DNA of 64,000 nucleotides from CBDBFG01 sp965204765 (GCA_965204765.1 CBDBFG010000004.1:682001-746000), one strand, 5' to 3'; positions 28,980-38,375 are shown, counted from the first letter of the stretch. Notes: generated by a model from the letters alone, not told the origin. Numbers and translations: made by a program.

Positions 28980-30602
28980 TTACATATTAGGATAGTTGGG
29001 TCCTTCTCCCCCCTGGGGTGGAGTCCAGTTGATATTTTGTTCAGGATCTTTTATATCACAGGTCTTGCAATGAATACAGTTTTGAGCATTGATAACTAAA
29101 TTAGGTTTGTTATCTTTATCTTTTACAATTTCATATACTCCAGCGGGACAATAACGTGTCTCAGGAGAGGCATATATATTATAATTAATATCTATTGCGA
29201 TATTTTTATCCTGTAGTTGCAAGTGACATGGTTGATTTTCATGATGGTTGGTAGAGCTATAAAATATATTTGATAATTTATCAAAAGATATCTTACCGTC
29301 GGGTTTTGGATAGTGGATTGGTTTGCAATTTTTTGCTGGTTTTAGCTTTTTATGATCTTTATGGTGCTTCAAAGTCCATGGTGATAACCCTTTGCTTATG
29401 TATGTTTCGAAAGCTGCATTGATCAATCCAGGGACTAATCCCCATTTAAATCCAGGTCTGATGTTCCGTACTTTGAATAGTTCATTATGGATCCAACTGT
29501 CCTTAAATTTTTGTTCGTATGACGCATAGTTTTTTTCACTACTAGTTAACTGCTCAAAGGTTGATTCAGCAGCTAACATACCAGATTTCATAGCGGTATG
29601 ACTTCCTTTTATTTTAGCGACATTCAGAAATCCAGCAGAACACCCAATGATTGACCCGCCTGGAAATAAAAGTGTGGGGATAGATTGGTATCCTCCTTCG
29701 TTTAGGGCTCTGGCTCCATATGATATGCGTCTTCCATTACAAAAAAGATGTTTTATTTTGGGGTGGTGTTTAAATCTTTGAAATTCCATATACGGATCCA
29801 TATATGGATTTTTATAATCTAGTCCTGTTACAAATCCACAGGCAATTTGGTTATTTTCCATATGATAGATAAATGACCCACCATATACATCATGTGTCAA
29901 AGGCCAGCCAATGGTATGAATAACATTACCTTCTGCATGATTTTTAGGATCTATTTCCCATATTTCTTTTAAACCAATACCATAGCTCTGTGGTTGAGAG
30001 TTGCTGTCTAATTTATATTGCTTTATTATTTGCTTTGCTACCGATCCGCGGCAACCTTCACCAATCATGACGTGTTTAGAGTAAATTTTTACTCCTGGTT
30101 CGTATTGTTCAGTTTGTTTGCCTTGTGTGTCTATTCCCATAGCAACCGTTTGAATGCCACAAACGGTATTATTCTTATCAAATATACATTTTTCTACAGC
30201 AAAGCCGGGATATATTTCTATGCCTAAGTCTTCTGCATACTTACCAAGCCAACGACATAGATTGGCTAGGCTGATAATATAGTTATCTTTGTTGTGCATT
30301 AAGGGTGGGGTAGGAATATGGTATGAATTATTTTTGGTTAGATATAAAAATTTATCCTGAGCAACCTTGGTTGTTACCGGGGCACTCAGATTTTTCCAAT
30401 CAGGGATTAATTCGTCTAGTGCCCTTGTTTCAAATATATTACCTGAAATTATATGAGCGCCTACCTCGGAACCTTTTTCCAATATACAGACAGAAATGTC
30501 TTTCTTATTAGTATTTGCTAACTGCTTTAGCCTTATTGCCGCAGATAACCCTGCTGGTCCAGCACCGATAATGACTACATCAAATTCTAAGGATTCGCTC
30601 AT
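28980..30602 (-). CDS. Electron transfer flavoprotein-ubiquinone oxidoreductase
   Basis: The 540-residue product has an N-terminal FAD-binding motif (VVIIGAGPAGLSAAIRL, 9-25) and a C-terminal [4Fe-4S] ferredoxin-like domain (CIHCKTCDIKDPEQNINW with further Cys at RYCPAGVYE), ending in the family's PPQGGEGPNYPNM. It passes electrons from ETF, charged by acyl-CoA or amino-acid dehydrogenases, to ubiquinone at the inner membrane. The gene is full length. It may be co-transcribed with fabI upstream. Confidence 0.96.
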   Translation of the reverse strand: MSESLEFDVVIIGAGPAGLSAAIRLKQLANTNKKDISVCILEKGSEVGAHIISGNIFETRALDELIPDWKNLSAPVTTKVAQDKFLYLTKNNSYHIPTPPLMHNKDNYIISLANLCRWLGKYAEDLGIEIYPGFAVEKCIFDKNNTVCGIQTVAMGIDTQGKQTEQYEPGVKIYSKHVMIGEGCRGSVAKQIIKQYKLDSNSQPQSYGIGLKEIWEIDPKNHAEGNVIHTIGWPLTHDVYGGSFIYHMENNQIACGFVTGLDYKNPYMDPYMEFQRFKHHPKIKHLFCNGRRISYGARALNEGGYQSIPTLLFPGGSIIGCSAGFLNVAKIKGSHTAMKSGMLAAESTFEQLTSSEKNYASYEQKFKDSWIHNELFKVRNIRPGFKWGLVPGLINAAFETYISKGLSPWTLKHHKDHKKLKPAKNCKPIHYPKPDGKISFDKLSNIFYSSTNHHENQPCHLQLQDKNIAIDINYNIYASPETRYCPAGVYEIVKDKDNKPNLVINAQNCIHCKTCDIKDPEQNINWTPPQGGEGPNYPNM

Positions 30603-30640
30603 ATTTATTATTTTTTAGCTTTGTTATTTGTTGGATATTG

Positions 30641-31444
30641 CTATTCATCACAGCTATTGCCATTTTTCATGCCCATGATGTTGTAGCCACAGTCAACATG
30701 GTGATTTTCTCCTGTTACTCCACTGGCAAGGTCACTTAATAGGTATAGTCCTGATTTTCCTACTTCTTGTAGTTCCACATTGCGTTGTAATGGTGAATTT
30801 TCTTGTGTCCATTTTAACATTTCTCTAAAATCTCCTATTCCTGCTGCTGATAATGTACGTACAGGTCCAGAAGATAAAGAATTAATTCTGATATTGTGTT
30901 GGCCAAGGTCAACAGCAAGATATCTAACGCTGGTTTCTAATGCTGCCTTTGCTACTCCCATAACATTGTAGTTAGGCAACACTTTTTCTGCGCCAAAATA
31001 GGTTAAGGTTAGGATGCTGCCACCATTTTGTTGCATTAGAGGCTTGGCATGCTTAGCAATAGTAGTCAGTGAATAACAGGATATATCAAGAGTATTAAAA
31101 AAGTTTTCCCTTGATGTATCTATGTACTCTCCACGTAGCTCTTTTTTATCAGAAAAAGCTATGGCATGTAGTAGGAAATCTATTTTGCCCCATTTATTTT
31201 GTATCTCAGCAAATAATTTAGCGACTTCATCCTCGCTAGTAACATTACATGGTAAAACTAATTCGGAATTCACTGATTGTGCCAGAGGTTCTACTCTTTT
31301 TTGTAATGATTCTCCAACATAAGTAAATGCAAGATCTGCACCTTGAATAGCAAGTTGTTGTGCTATCCCCCAGGCCAATGAATGATCATTTGCCACCCCC
31401 ATAATAAGTCCTTTTTTCCCTTGCATTAAACCATTAAATGCCAT
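30641..31444 (-). CDS. fabI: Enoyl-[acyl-carrier-protein] reductase (NADH)
   Basis: The 267-residue short-chain dehydrogenase has the FabI form of the cofactor motif (GVANDHSLAWGIAQQL, about 16-31), the catalytic Tyr and Lys in YFGAEKVLPNYNVMGVAKAALE, and the substrate-loop region RTLSAAGIGDF. It performs the last reduction in type II fatty acid elongation. Confidence 0.96.
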   Translation of the reverse strand: MAFNGLMQGKKGLIMGVANDHSLAWGIAQQLAIQGADLAFTYVGESLQKRVEPLAQSVNSELVLPCNVTSEDEVAKLFAEIQNKWGKIDFLLHAIAFSDKKELRGEYIDTSRENFFNTLDISCYSLTTIAKHAKPLMQQNGGSILTLTYFGAEKVLPNYNVMGVAKAALETSVRYLAVDLGQHNIRINSLSSGPVRTLSAAGIGDFREMLKWTQENSPLQRNVELQEVGKSGLYLLSDLASGVTGENHHVDCGYNIMGMKNGNSCDE

Positions 31445-31614
31445 AAATGCTCCTTTAATTTTTATACTTAAATCTACATCCTAAAACTTATTAGTGCAAG
31501 TTTATAAGGTTATGCTATAGAACTTATCCAGATGATGAATTGATTAATATTTATTTAAATTTAAGTTGTTATAACTTATATAGAGATTAGCAATGTTTTA
31601 CAGAAGAGGTTTTA

Positions 31615-32376
31615 ATGAGAGTGATGTTTGTTATCTTTGCTATAGTATTGTTATATGCAATATTTAAGAATAAGAATGCCATAAGTCATTCTTGGATCGT
31701 AGACACACCTATTGCACATCGTGGATATCATAATAATATAGATGTACCGGAAAATACTATGCGGGCATTCCAGGAAGCTATTAAGCAAAAATTTGCCGTA
31801 GAATTAGATGTACAATTAACGCAAGATAAAGAGTTGGTAGTATTTCATGATAAAAACTTACTTAGATTGTGTAATGTTGATCTTTTGTTATCAAGGGTCA
31901 ATTTTCGTGAGTTACAAAAATATAAAATATTAAATTCTAATGAGAATATACCGAAATTAAGCAAAGTTCTTGAGCTAATTGATGATCAGATCCCGATTGT
32001 CATTGAGATTAAACAAAATGGAAAGGTAGGCGAATTAGAGGACAAGTTAGTGTCTGAACTAAGGAAATATAACGGTCGTTATGCAATAGTATCATTTAAT
32101 AGTTTATCTTTAAGGTATCTTAAGCAATATTCTTTGTGTTGTATTGGGCAAAATTATGATCCCGATGATTACAATACTAATAATGTTTTTGCGTCGTTAT
32201 TTTACTTGTTAAAAAACTTATTTTATAGCAGACCTGATTTTATAGTATTTAATTATAAATCCCTTTCGCAAAAGATAGTAAAAATTGTTAATAAATATTT
32301 TACCATGATAGCTTACAATCTAAAGAGATCAGAATCGCGTTTGTCATCTGCGGATAATGTGATTTTTGACTTGTAA
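31615..32376 (+). CDS. Glycerophosphodiester phosphodiesterase
   Basis: The 253-residue product has the GDPD catalytic signature: IAHRGYHNNIDVPENTMRAF (His and Arg of HRG, Glu of PENT, about 31-50), then VELDVQLTQDKELVVFHD (metal-binding Glu/Asp and second His). A hydrophobic N-terminal segment (VMFVIFAIVLLYAIF) suggests a membrane anchor or signal. It would split glycerophosphodiesters from deacylated phospholipids into glycerol-3-phosphate and alcohol. The alpha/beta hydrolase gene starts 17 bp downstream, so the two likely form a lipid-breakdown operon. Confidence 0.9.
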   Translation: MRVMFVIFAIVLLYAIFKNKNAISHSWIVDTPIAHRGYHNNIDVPENTMRAFQEAIKQKFAVELDVQLTQDKELVVFHDKNLLRLCNVDLLLSRVNFRELQKYKILNSNENIPKLSKVLELIDDQIPIVIEIKQNGKVGELEDKLVSELRKYNGRYAIVSFNSLSLRYLKQYSLCCIGQNYDPDDYNTNNVFASLFYLLKNLFYSRPDFIVFNYKSLSQKIVKIVNKYFTMIAYNLKRSESRLSSADNVIFDL

Positions 32377-32393
32377 TAAAAAACATAATTACT

Positions 32394-33371
32394 ATGCAAA
32401 AAAATTTATACCTTAGAGTTAATGATAACTCTGTTATTAGATTCCAGCATTACTTGCCAAAATCAGATAATACTAAGCCCAATATATTAATTCTTGAAGG
32501 CAGAGGGACATTCATCGAAAAATGTAATCATACAATCAAAAGATTGCAGGATGATGGGTATGAAATATGGATATTTGATTGGCGCGGTCAGGGCTTATCA
32601 ACACGAGAGGCCGGAAGAAAAGGTTTCATCGACAATTATGACTCTTATCTAGACGATTTAGATCTTTTTGTGCGAACATTTCTAAAAAACTCTAATAATG
32701 ATGCACCTGTAGTGGTTCTGGGGCAATCAATGGGTGCGCATATTTGTTTGCGTTATCTAAGTGAGAATCCCGGTATGATAGACGGTGCAGTTTTGACGGC
32801 TCCAATGATCGAGATCAATACCGGTATATATCCTAAAAGGGTAGCCAAACTATTATCGCAAATAATGTGTTTTTTGGGTTTTAAAAAGGAATATGTTTTT
32901 GGTCAAGAAGGTTATAACCCTATAACAGAAGAATTTGAAGGCAATATCCTAACTAGAAATAAAGAGGTTTTTTATCAACATAAGCAATTATGTATAGATA
33001 GGCCAGAGCTTGTAATAGGAGGAGTAACTTTTGGTTGGGTAAAGGCTACTATGAAATCTTCTGAGCAATTATTAAAGCACCAATATTTGGAAAAAATTAA
33101 GGTTCCTATTGGCATTTATGTTGCCGAAGATGAGAAAGTGGTGCAGAATAATTATCTTTCTTTCATAAAAGAGCATATAGAAGATGTTGATCTAACTGTG
33201 ATTCCTGATAGTCGCCATGTATTATTATGCGAGGTTAGTGCCATACAGGATGTTATTCATCAAGGATTTAATCAATTTATTAATAAAAATTTCCCAAGGC
33301 AATATCATAAAAAAGATATTCTATCTACGCTTACAGAATCAGATAACGTGTATGTTCCCAACATATTATGA
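32394..33371 (+). CDS. Alpha/beta hydrolase, lysophospholipase/monoacylglycerol lipase type
   Basis: The 325-residue product has the serine-hydrolase lid-family (Hydrolase_4) pattern: FDWRGQGLSTR at about 61-71, nucleophile elbow VVLGQSMGAHICLRYL (Ser in GxSxG at about 112), later Asp in VAEDEKVV and His in PDSRHVLL. No signal peptide is seen. With the phosphodiesterase gene just upstream, removal of acyl chains from lysophospholipids followed by headgroup cleavage is the natural reading; monoacylglycerols are an alternative substrate. Confidence 0.85.
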   Translation: MQKNLYLRVNDNSVIRFQHYLPKSDNTKPNILILEGRGTFIEKCNHTIKRLQDDGYEIWIFDWRGQGLSTREAGRKGFIDNYDSYLDDLDLFVRTFLKNSNNDAPVVVLGQSMGAHICLRYLSENPGMIDGAVLTAPMIEINTGIYPKRVAKLLSQIMCFLGFKKEYVFGQEGYNPITEEFEGNILTRNKEVFYQHKQLCIDRPELVIGGVTFGWVKATMKSSEQLLKHQYLEKIKVPIGIYVAEDEKVVQNNYLSFIKEHIEDVDLTVIPDSRHVLLCEVSAIQDVIHQGFNQFINKNFPRQYHKKDILSTLTESDNVYVPNIL

Positions 33372-33512
33372 TGGTTTCCGTATTTTTTAGTACAATCGAT
33401 GGTTACAGATAGTGATCTTTACGCTTACACAAGGTAAGAACTGACCATATTTGTGTGTAAAGCTATATAATATCTTGACCTGTGCCATAAAATTAGTTAG
33501 AAACTAAAAAGT

Positions 33513-33642
33513 GTGTTTTTATACAAAATTAGTGTTTTTATACAAAATTAGTGTTTTTATACAAAATTAGTGTTTTTATACAAAATTAGTGTTTTTATAC
33601 AAAATTAGTGTTTTTATACAAAATTAGTGTTTTTGCATAAAA
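33513..33642. repeat. Six tandem copies of a 19-bp unit plus a degenerate seventh
   Basis: GTGTTTTTATACAAAATTA repeats head to tail from 33513 to 33626 without a mismatch, followed by a partial copy that diverges after GTGTTTTT. Each unit holds a TATACA-type -10-like hexamer. The array occupies most of the 340-bp gap before ffh; the rest of the gap holds nothing else I can support. Confidence 0.95.
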
Positions 33643-33711
33643 GTGTGCATTGAAACGTTAGTTGGCGAGGGTTCGCTCACTGGCGGTTTTTGTGTGGGAT
33701 GATAAAATTAT

Positions 33712-35073
33712 ATGTTCAGTAATTTAAGTGATAAATTAAACTCTATCTTTGCCAAGCTGAAAAAGCGCGGAGCGTTGACCGAAGAAGATATTAATCTATC
33801 ATTGCGAGAGATAAGAATAGCGTTATTAGAGGCCGATGTAGCGTTGGAAGTGGTCAAATCCTTTGTGAAAGATATCAAAGAGAAAGCTTTAGGTGCAGAG
33901 GTCTTAGAGAGCATTACTCCTGGACAGATGGTTGTGAAAATCGTTCATGATCATCTTGTAGAGCTGTTGGGTGAAACAGATGATGTTACTAATGCTATTA
34001 ATTTTAATAGTAACGCGCCGCATGTGATTTTAATGGTTGGATTGCAAGGATCAGGAAAAACCACTACTACAGCCAAGATGGCTAAGTTATTCGCGAAGCA
34101 ATACAACAAAAAATGTTTGATGGCGTCTACGGACGTATATCGTCCTGCTGCACGAGAGCAATTAAGTATTCTAGGTAATGAAATAGGGGTTGACACCCTT
34201 GAGATAATTGCCGATGAAAAGCCATTGAATATCGCGACTAGAGCATATAATAAGGCTAAAATAGAAGCATATGATGTATTATTTATTGATACAGCGGGTA
34301 GATTGCACATTGATAATGCATTAATGGGTGAATTGTCATCGATAAAGGATATTATGAACCCATCGGATATCATGCTAGTTGCAGATGCAATGACAGGACA
34401 AGATGCGTTAAATGTGGCCCAGTCTTTTCAGGCAAAATTATCGCTTACGGGAATATCGTTATCACGTATAGACGGTGATGCGCGAGGTGGTGCTGCGTTA
34501 TCCATGCGCTATATTACCAAATGTCCCATAAAATTCATCGGTGTGGGTGAAGGAACTGATGCTATTGAAATTTTTTATCCTCAAAGAATAGCTGATCGTA
34601 TCCTTAATATGGGTGATATCGTTTCTTTGGTTGAAAAAGCTGAAGATATTGTAGACCAAAAAGAAGCCAAGGATTTTGCAGAAAAGATGCAAAAAGGCCA
34701 ATTTGACTTAAGTGATATGGCTAAACAGTTGTTGCAAATTAATAAGTTAGGTGGTCTAAGCGGCGTAATGGGTATGTTACCTGGGATGGGTGCTTTAAAA
34801 GAGAAGATAGGGGATGCTAACTTAGATGATAAATTAGTGAAGCGGCAAGTTGCTATCATTTATTCAATGACGAAGCAAGAACGTAAAAATTATAAATTAC
34901 TAAATGGGCCACGTAAGCGAAGGATTGCTGCTGGTTCCGGGGTATCGGTGGCGGATGTAAATCGTTTAGTTAAGCAGTATAAAGATATGGTATTGGCTAC
35001 AAAACGTTTTAATAAAATGGGGAAAAAGGGCTTATTGCGTCATGGAATGGGTTCTTTATTTGGCTCAAGGTAG
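33712..35073 (+). CDS. ffh: Signal recognition particle protein Ffh
   Basis: The 453-residue SRP54 homologue has the N domain, the GTPase with VGLQGSGKTTTTAKMA (about 106-121), DTAGRLHID, and the methionine-rich M domain (GMLPGMGALKEK; SGVSVADVNRLVKQY). It binds signal sequences on ribosomes and hands them to FtsY. Start fits the family. First gene of ffh-rpsP-rimM-trmD-rplS, an order common in alphaproteobacteria. No 4.5S RNA gene was found in the window. Confidence 0.97.
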   Translation: MFSNLSDKLNSIFAKLKKRGALTEEDINLSLREIRIALLEADVALEVVKSFVKDIKEKALGAEVLESITPGQMVVKIVHDHLVELLGETDDVTNAINFNSNAPHVILMVGLQGSGKTTTTAKMAKLFAKQYNKKCLMASTDVYRPAAREQLSILGNEIGVDTLEIIADEKPLNIATRAYNKAKIEAYDVLFIDTAGRLHIDNALMGELSSIKDIMNPSDIMLVADAMTGQDALNVAQSFQAKLSLTGISLSRIDGDARGGAALSMRYITKCPIKFIGVGEGTDAIEIFYPQRIADRILNMGDIVSLVEKAEDIVDQKEAKDFAEKMQKGQFDLSDMAKQLLQINKLGGLSGVMGMLPGMGALKEKIGDANLDDKLVKRQVAIIYSMTKQERKNYKLLNGPRKRRIAAGSGVSVADVNRLVKQYKDMVLATKRFNKMGKKGLLRHGMGSLFGSR

Positions 35074-35115
35074 TAATTCAAGATAATTATTTAATAAAAC
35101 TGAAAGGAAAATAAT

Positions 35116-35631
35116 ATGGCTGTAAAAATTCGTTTAGCAAGACATGGGGCAAAAAAGCGACCATTTTATCACTTAGTGGTGGCGGACTCTCGTATGCCAA
35201 GAGATGGTAGATATATAGAAAGGGTTGGGCATTATAATCCCATGGTGCCAAAAGACCATGCAGAGCGTTTGATTTTAAAAGAAGATCGCATAAAATACTG
35301 GATTGGTACTGGTGCACAGCCAACAGATCGTGTGGCAAGATTCTTAGGAGAGAAAGGTTTGGCGGAGAAATATGTATTTACCGAATCGCCTAAAAAATCA
35401 AAACCTAAAGCTAAAGCTCTTGAAAGAATCAACGAAAAAGAAGAAAAATTAAAAGCTGCAGAAGAAGCTAAAAAACAAGCCGAAGAGGAGGCAAAATTGG
35501 CTGCGCAGCAAGCAAAAGAAGAAAAACAAAAAGCCGCAGAAGAAGCTAAAAATCAGGCTGAGGAAGACAAGCAAGAAGTAGCTGCAGATAATACAGCAAA
35601 AGAGGAAGAGGTAGCTGCAGAGGAAAAATAA
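35116..35631 (+). CDS. rpsP: Ribosomal protein bS16 with a long charged C-terminal tail
   Basis: The first 90 or so residues are canonical bS16 (MAVKIRLARHGAKKRPFYHLVVADSR compressed into the usual start, IERVGHYNPM, GAQPTDRVARFL). The remaining 80 residues are almost only Lys, Glu, Ala and Gln, with a duplicated block (KAAEEAKKQAEEEAK, later KAAEEAKNQAEED) that should form a long helix or coiled coil. Alphaproteobacterial bS16 proteins often have tails, but 171 residues is at the long end. The tail would project from the 30S body. Confidence 0.96.
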   Translation: MAVKIRLARHGAKKRPFYHLVVADSRMPRDGRYIERVGHYNPMVPKDHAERLILKEDRIKYWIGTGAQPTDRVARFLGEKGLAEKYVFTESPKKSKPKAKALERINEKEEKLKAAEEAKKQAEEEAKLAAQQAKEEKQKAAEEAKNQAEEDKQEVAADNTAKEEEVAAEEK

Positions 35632-35642
35632 ATTTATTTTCT

Positions 35643-36224
35643 ATGATAAATGACAATAAGAACGGTTGTGATAATAATCTAGTTTGCATAGCAAAGATAG
35701 TAGGGGTGCATGGCTTGCAAGGAGAGTTAAAATTACACTCTAATATGCAGGTCCCTGAAGATGTTAAGCGCCATAAGCACTTTGTTATTAATGCGAACAA
35801 GTTTGTGGTGCAAAGTATAAGACATTATCGTAAGAATATTTTTCTATTAAAGCTTATTGATGTTGCTGATAGGAATAGCTCTGAAGCTTTAGTAAATCTG
35901 GATGTTTTTATTGATAAAAAATATTTACCACCGTTATTAGAAGATGAGTTTTATTTTGATGCTTTGCATGGGTTACAGGTATTTGATCACTACTCTAAAG
36001 TGTATTTAGGCATAGTAGCAGGGGTGTTTAATTTTGGCGCCGGTGATGTAATTGAGATCCAGTTAGATTTGACAAAGGAGTCAGTTATGATTCCTTTTAT
36101 GGATAATTGGGTATGCAATATCGATCTTGCGGGACGCAAATTATTTGTGGATCGCACTGTGCTATGTAATATGATGGATGAGAAAAGTGGTAAATTAATA
36201 ATGGCTCAGGATGCAGAAAAATAA
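35643..36224 (+). CDS. rimM: Ribosome maturation factor RimM
   Basis: The 193-residue product has the N-terminal RimM barrel (IAKIVGVHGLQGELKLHS) and the C-terminal PRC-type barrel (VIEIQLDLTKESVMIPFMDNWV). It assists 30S head assembly and contacts bS19. It begins 11 bp after rpsP and overlaps trmD by 14 bp. Confidence 0.92.
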   Translation: MINDNKNGCDNNLVCIAKIVGVHGLQGELKLHSNMQVPEDVKRHKHFVINANKFVVQSIRHYRKNIFLLKLIDVADRNSSEALVNLDVFIDKKYLPPLLEDEFYFDALHGLQVFDHYSKVYLGIVAGVFNFGAGDVIEIQLDLTKESVMIPFMDNWVCNIDLAGRKLFVDRTVLCNMMDEKSGKLIMAQDAEK

Positions 36225-36924
36225 AGTTCTTAAATTTACAGTTTTAACTATTTTTCCAGAATTATTTCCTGGTGCTTTAGGTGTTTCTGTAATAGGCAAT
36301 GCATTAAAAAAGTCTTTATGGAATTTAGAGATAGTAAATCTTCGCGATTATGCTGATAAACCACACAGATCCATCGATGATTCTCCGTATGGTGGTGGTG
36401 CAGGTATGGTGATGAAGGCTGATGTAGTGCATAATGCGCTGTCTTCTCATTGCAGTACAGACAGGAATAAGACAAAATTCATTTATCTTAGTCCAAGAGG
36501 AAGAAAAATAGATAATAGCTATGTTAGTTGTTTATCATCGTTTGAAAATATTGTTATTTTATGTGGTAGATTTGAAGGTGTTGATCAGAGGGTTCTTGAT
36601 CATTGGGGTTTTGAAGAGGTTAGTATAGGAGATTTTGTGATCTCGGGTGGAGAGGTTGCGTCTCAATTACTAATAGATGCATGTGTGAGATTGATACCTG
36701 GCGTATTAGGTAATGATGATTCGCTATATGACGAAAGTTTTTGTAATGGTTTGCTCGAATACAATCATTATACAAGACCTTGTGTATGGAATGATTGCAA
36801 AATTCCTGAAATTCTGCTATCAGGTAATCATGAAAAGATTAATTTATGGAGAAAGCAGCAGTCAGAAGAGATTACTCGTATAAGGAGACCAGATTTGTGG
36901 GCGACTTATGTAGGTAATAAATAA
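36211..36924 (+). CDS. trmD: tRNA (guanine-N1)-methyltransferase
   Basis: The 237-residue SPOUT enzyme methylates G37 of tRNAs with CNN-decoding anticodons ending in G36. Family blocks: TIFPELFPGALGVSVIG, DDSPYGGGAGMVMK, SPRGRKIDNSY, CGRFEGVDQRVLDHW and SIGDFVISGGEVASQLLIDA (knot region). Confidence 0.97.
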   Translation: MQKNKVLKFTVLTIFPELFPGALGVSVIGNALKKSLWNLEIVNLRDYADKPHRSIDDSPYGGGAGMVMKADVVHNALSSHCSTDRNKTKFIYLSPRGRKIDNSYVSCLSSFENIVILCGRFEGVDQRVLDHWGFEEVSIGDFVISGGEVASQLLIDACVRLIPGVLGNDDSLYDESFCNGLLEYNHYTRPCVWNDCKIPEILLSGNHEKINLWRKQQSEEITRIRRPDLWATYVGNK

Positions 36925-36957
36925 TGATTAAGTACTAACTTAAAAAGGAAAAGTATT

Positions 36958-37401
36958 ATGAATTTAATAGAAAAAATTGAAAAAGAGCAATTAGCTCACC
37001 TTGCGGATAATAAGGATATTCCGACATTTGGTCCGGGTGATACTTTAAAAGTAAATGTTAAAGTTATCGAAGGAACTACAGAAAGAGTGCAATCTTATGA
37101 AGGAGTATGTATTGCAAGGCGTAATGCTGGGGTGAATTCTTCTTTTACCGTTCGTAAGATTTCTTTTAATGAAGGGGTAGAGCGTGTTTTTAAACTGTAC
37201 TCTCCCAAGATTACAATAGAAGTAGTGCGCAGAGGTGATGTTAGACGTGCTAAATTATATTATTTACGTGATCGTCGTGGTAAGAGTGCTCGTATTGCAG
37301 AAAAAAAAGATTTTACTAGAACAGTAAAACCATCATCTGATAAAAAAGTTGAGAATGCTTCTACTGTAAGTGCAAAAGAAGCTGAAGCTGTAACAGAATA
37401 A
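36958..37401 (+). CDS. rplS: Ribosomal protein bL19
   Basis: The 147-residue product has the bL19 core (PTFGPGDTLKVNVKVIEG, ERVQSYEGVCIARRNAG, FTVRKISFNEGVERVF, RAKLYYLRDRRGKSARI). A poorly structured tail of about 30 residues follows. It lies at the 30S-50S interface. Last gene of the operon, followed by a strong terminator. Confidence 0.97.
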   Translation: MNLIEKIEKEQLAHLADNKDIPTFGPGDTLKVNVKVIEGTTERVQSYEGVCIARRNAGVNSSFTVRKISFNEGVERVFKLYSPKITIEVVRRGDVRRAKLYYLRDRRGKSARIAEKKDFTRTVKPSSDKKVENASTVSAKEAEAVTE

Positions 37402-37429
37402 GCACTATTAAAATTATTTTTTACATGTA

Positions 37430-37468
37430 TAGCGAGCTGTTGTAATGCATAGCTCGCTAATTTTTTTT
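37430..37468 (+). terminator. Rho-independent terminator of the ffh-rplS operon
   Basis: TAGCGAGCT and AGCTCGCTA form a perfect 9-bp stem with a 12-base loop, followed by AATTTTTTTT. Confidence 0.9.
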
Positions 37469-37488
37469 GATTATTATGCAGGCTATAT

Positions 37489-38232
37489 ATGAATAAGATC
37501 TCAGGTTTGGTAGTAGCTCACAACGAAGAAAAGAATTTATCAGAGTGTCTTGATTCTTTAGGTTTTTGTGATGAAATTGTAGTAGTGTTGGATAAATGTA
37601 CAGATGGTTCTGCACTTATTGCGCGGCAATATAATGCTAAAATTGTATCTGGCAACTGGGATATAGAAGGTGAAAGGCGCAATATAGGGATTAATAACTG
37701 TAGTTGTGATTGGGTTATCGAGCTAGACTGTGATGAGCGTGTGCCAAAGGAATTAGCACATGAGATAAAGTCAGTTGTCAATACTTCTTCTTACCACGTT
37801 CACCATATTCTATTTCATAATTATGTTGGTACAGTATTGGTAAAATACGGTTGGGGTTGTTATTTTGGCAAATCAAAAGCGCCCGTTTTATTCAAAAAAG
37901 AAGCTAAACAATGGGGGATGCAAAGAGTACATCCTGTTTTAAAATTAAGCAATAAAATAGGACCAATATTAAATAATCATATCAATCATCATGTTGATGA
38001 TGATATCAGTGATATGATGGACAGATTAAATCGTTATACTTCTTTGAATGCAATGGATATAGCAGACAAAAAAACTGAAACTTTTGCTAAAAATATAAGG
38101 AGAATATTTTCAAGATTCTTTAAATGCTTTGTTATCCGCAAGGGATATAAAGAGGGTAAATATGGGTTTATGGTTGCATTGTGTGCTGGCTTATATCCTA
38201 TTATTTCTTATATCAAGGCAAAAACAAAATAA
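37489..38232 (+). CDS. Family 2 glycosyltransferase (WaaE/KdtX-like)
   Basis: The 247-residue product has a GT-A fold: ISGLVVAHNEEKNLSECLDSL at the start, the ERRNIGINNCSCDWVIELDCDER segment (about 62-84) with a D-x-D motif, and a C-terminal basic/hydrophobic stretch that may touch the membrane. Similar proteins in alphaproteobacteria and Rickettsia are annotated as lipopolysaccharide core glucosyltransferases. Donor and acceptor cannot be read from sequence. Confidence 0.85.
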   Translation: MNKISGLVVAHNEEKNLSECLDSLGFCDEIVVVLDKCTDGSALIARQYNAKIVSGNWDIEGERRNIGINNCSCDWVIELDCDERVPKELAHEIKSVVNTSSYHVHHILFHNYVGTVLVKYGWGCYFGKSKAPVLFKKEAKQWGMQRVHPVLKLSNKIGPILNNHINHHVDDDISDMMDRLNRYTSLNAMDIADKKTETFAKNIRRIFSRFFKCFVIRKGYKEGKYGFMVALCAGLYPIISYIKAKTK

Positions 38233-38254
38233 ATATCTATTGATATTGTTGCGG

Positions 38255-38375
38255 TATGGGGGGAGGCGTCCTATGCCTATTACCCTCATAGATAAGGATT
38301 TAAGCACGGGCTATATACACAGCAAACAAAATACATTAAATCATCTATGGTTTACTAAGATAAAAGTGCTTTTTG
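38255..38375 (+). ncRNA. Possible small structured RNA downstream of the glycosyltransferase gene
   Basis: A GC-rich patch in an AT-rich gap folds as an 8-bp stem (TATGGGGG with CCCTCATA, one G-T pair) enclosing a second stem (AGGC with GCCT), 38255-38290. Further on AAGCAC (38302) can pair with GTGCTT (38366), which runs into a T-run like a weak terminator. No known RNA family was recognised. Confidence 0.25.
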
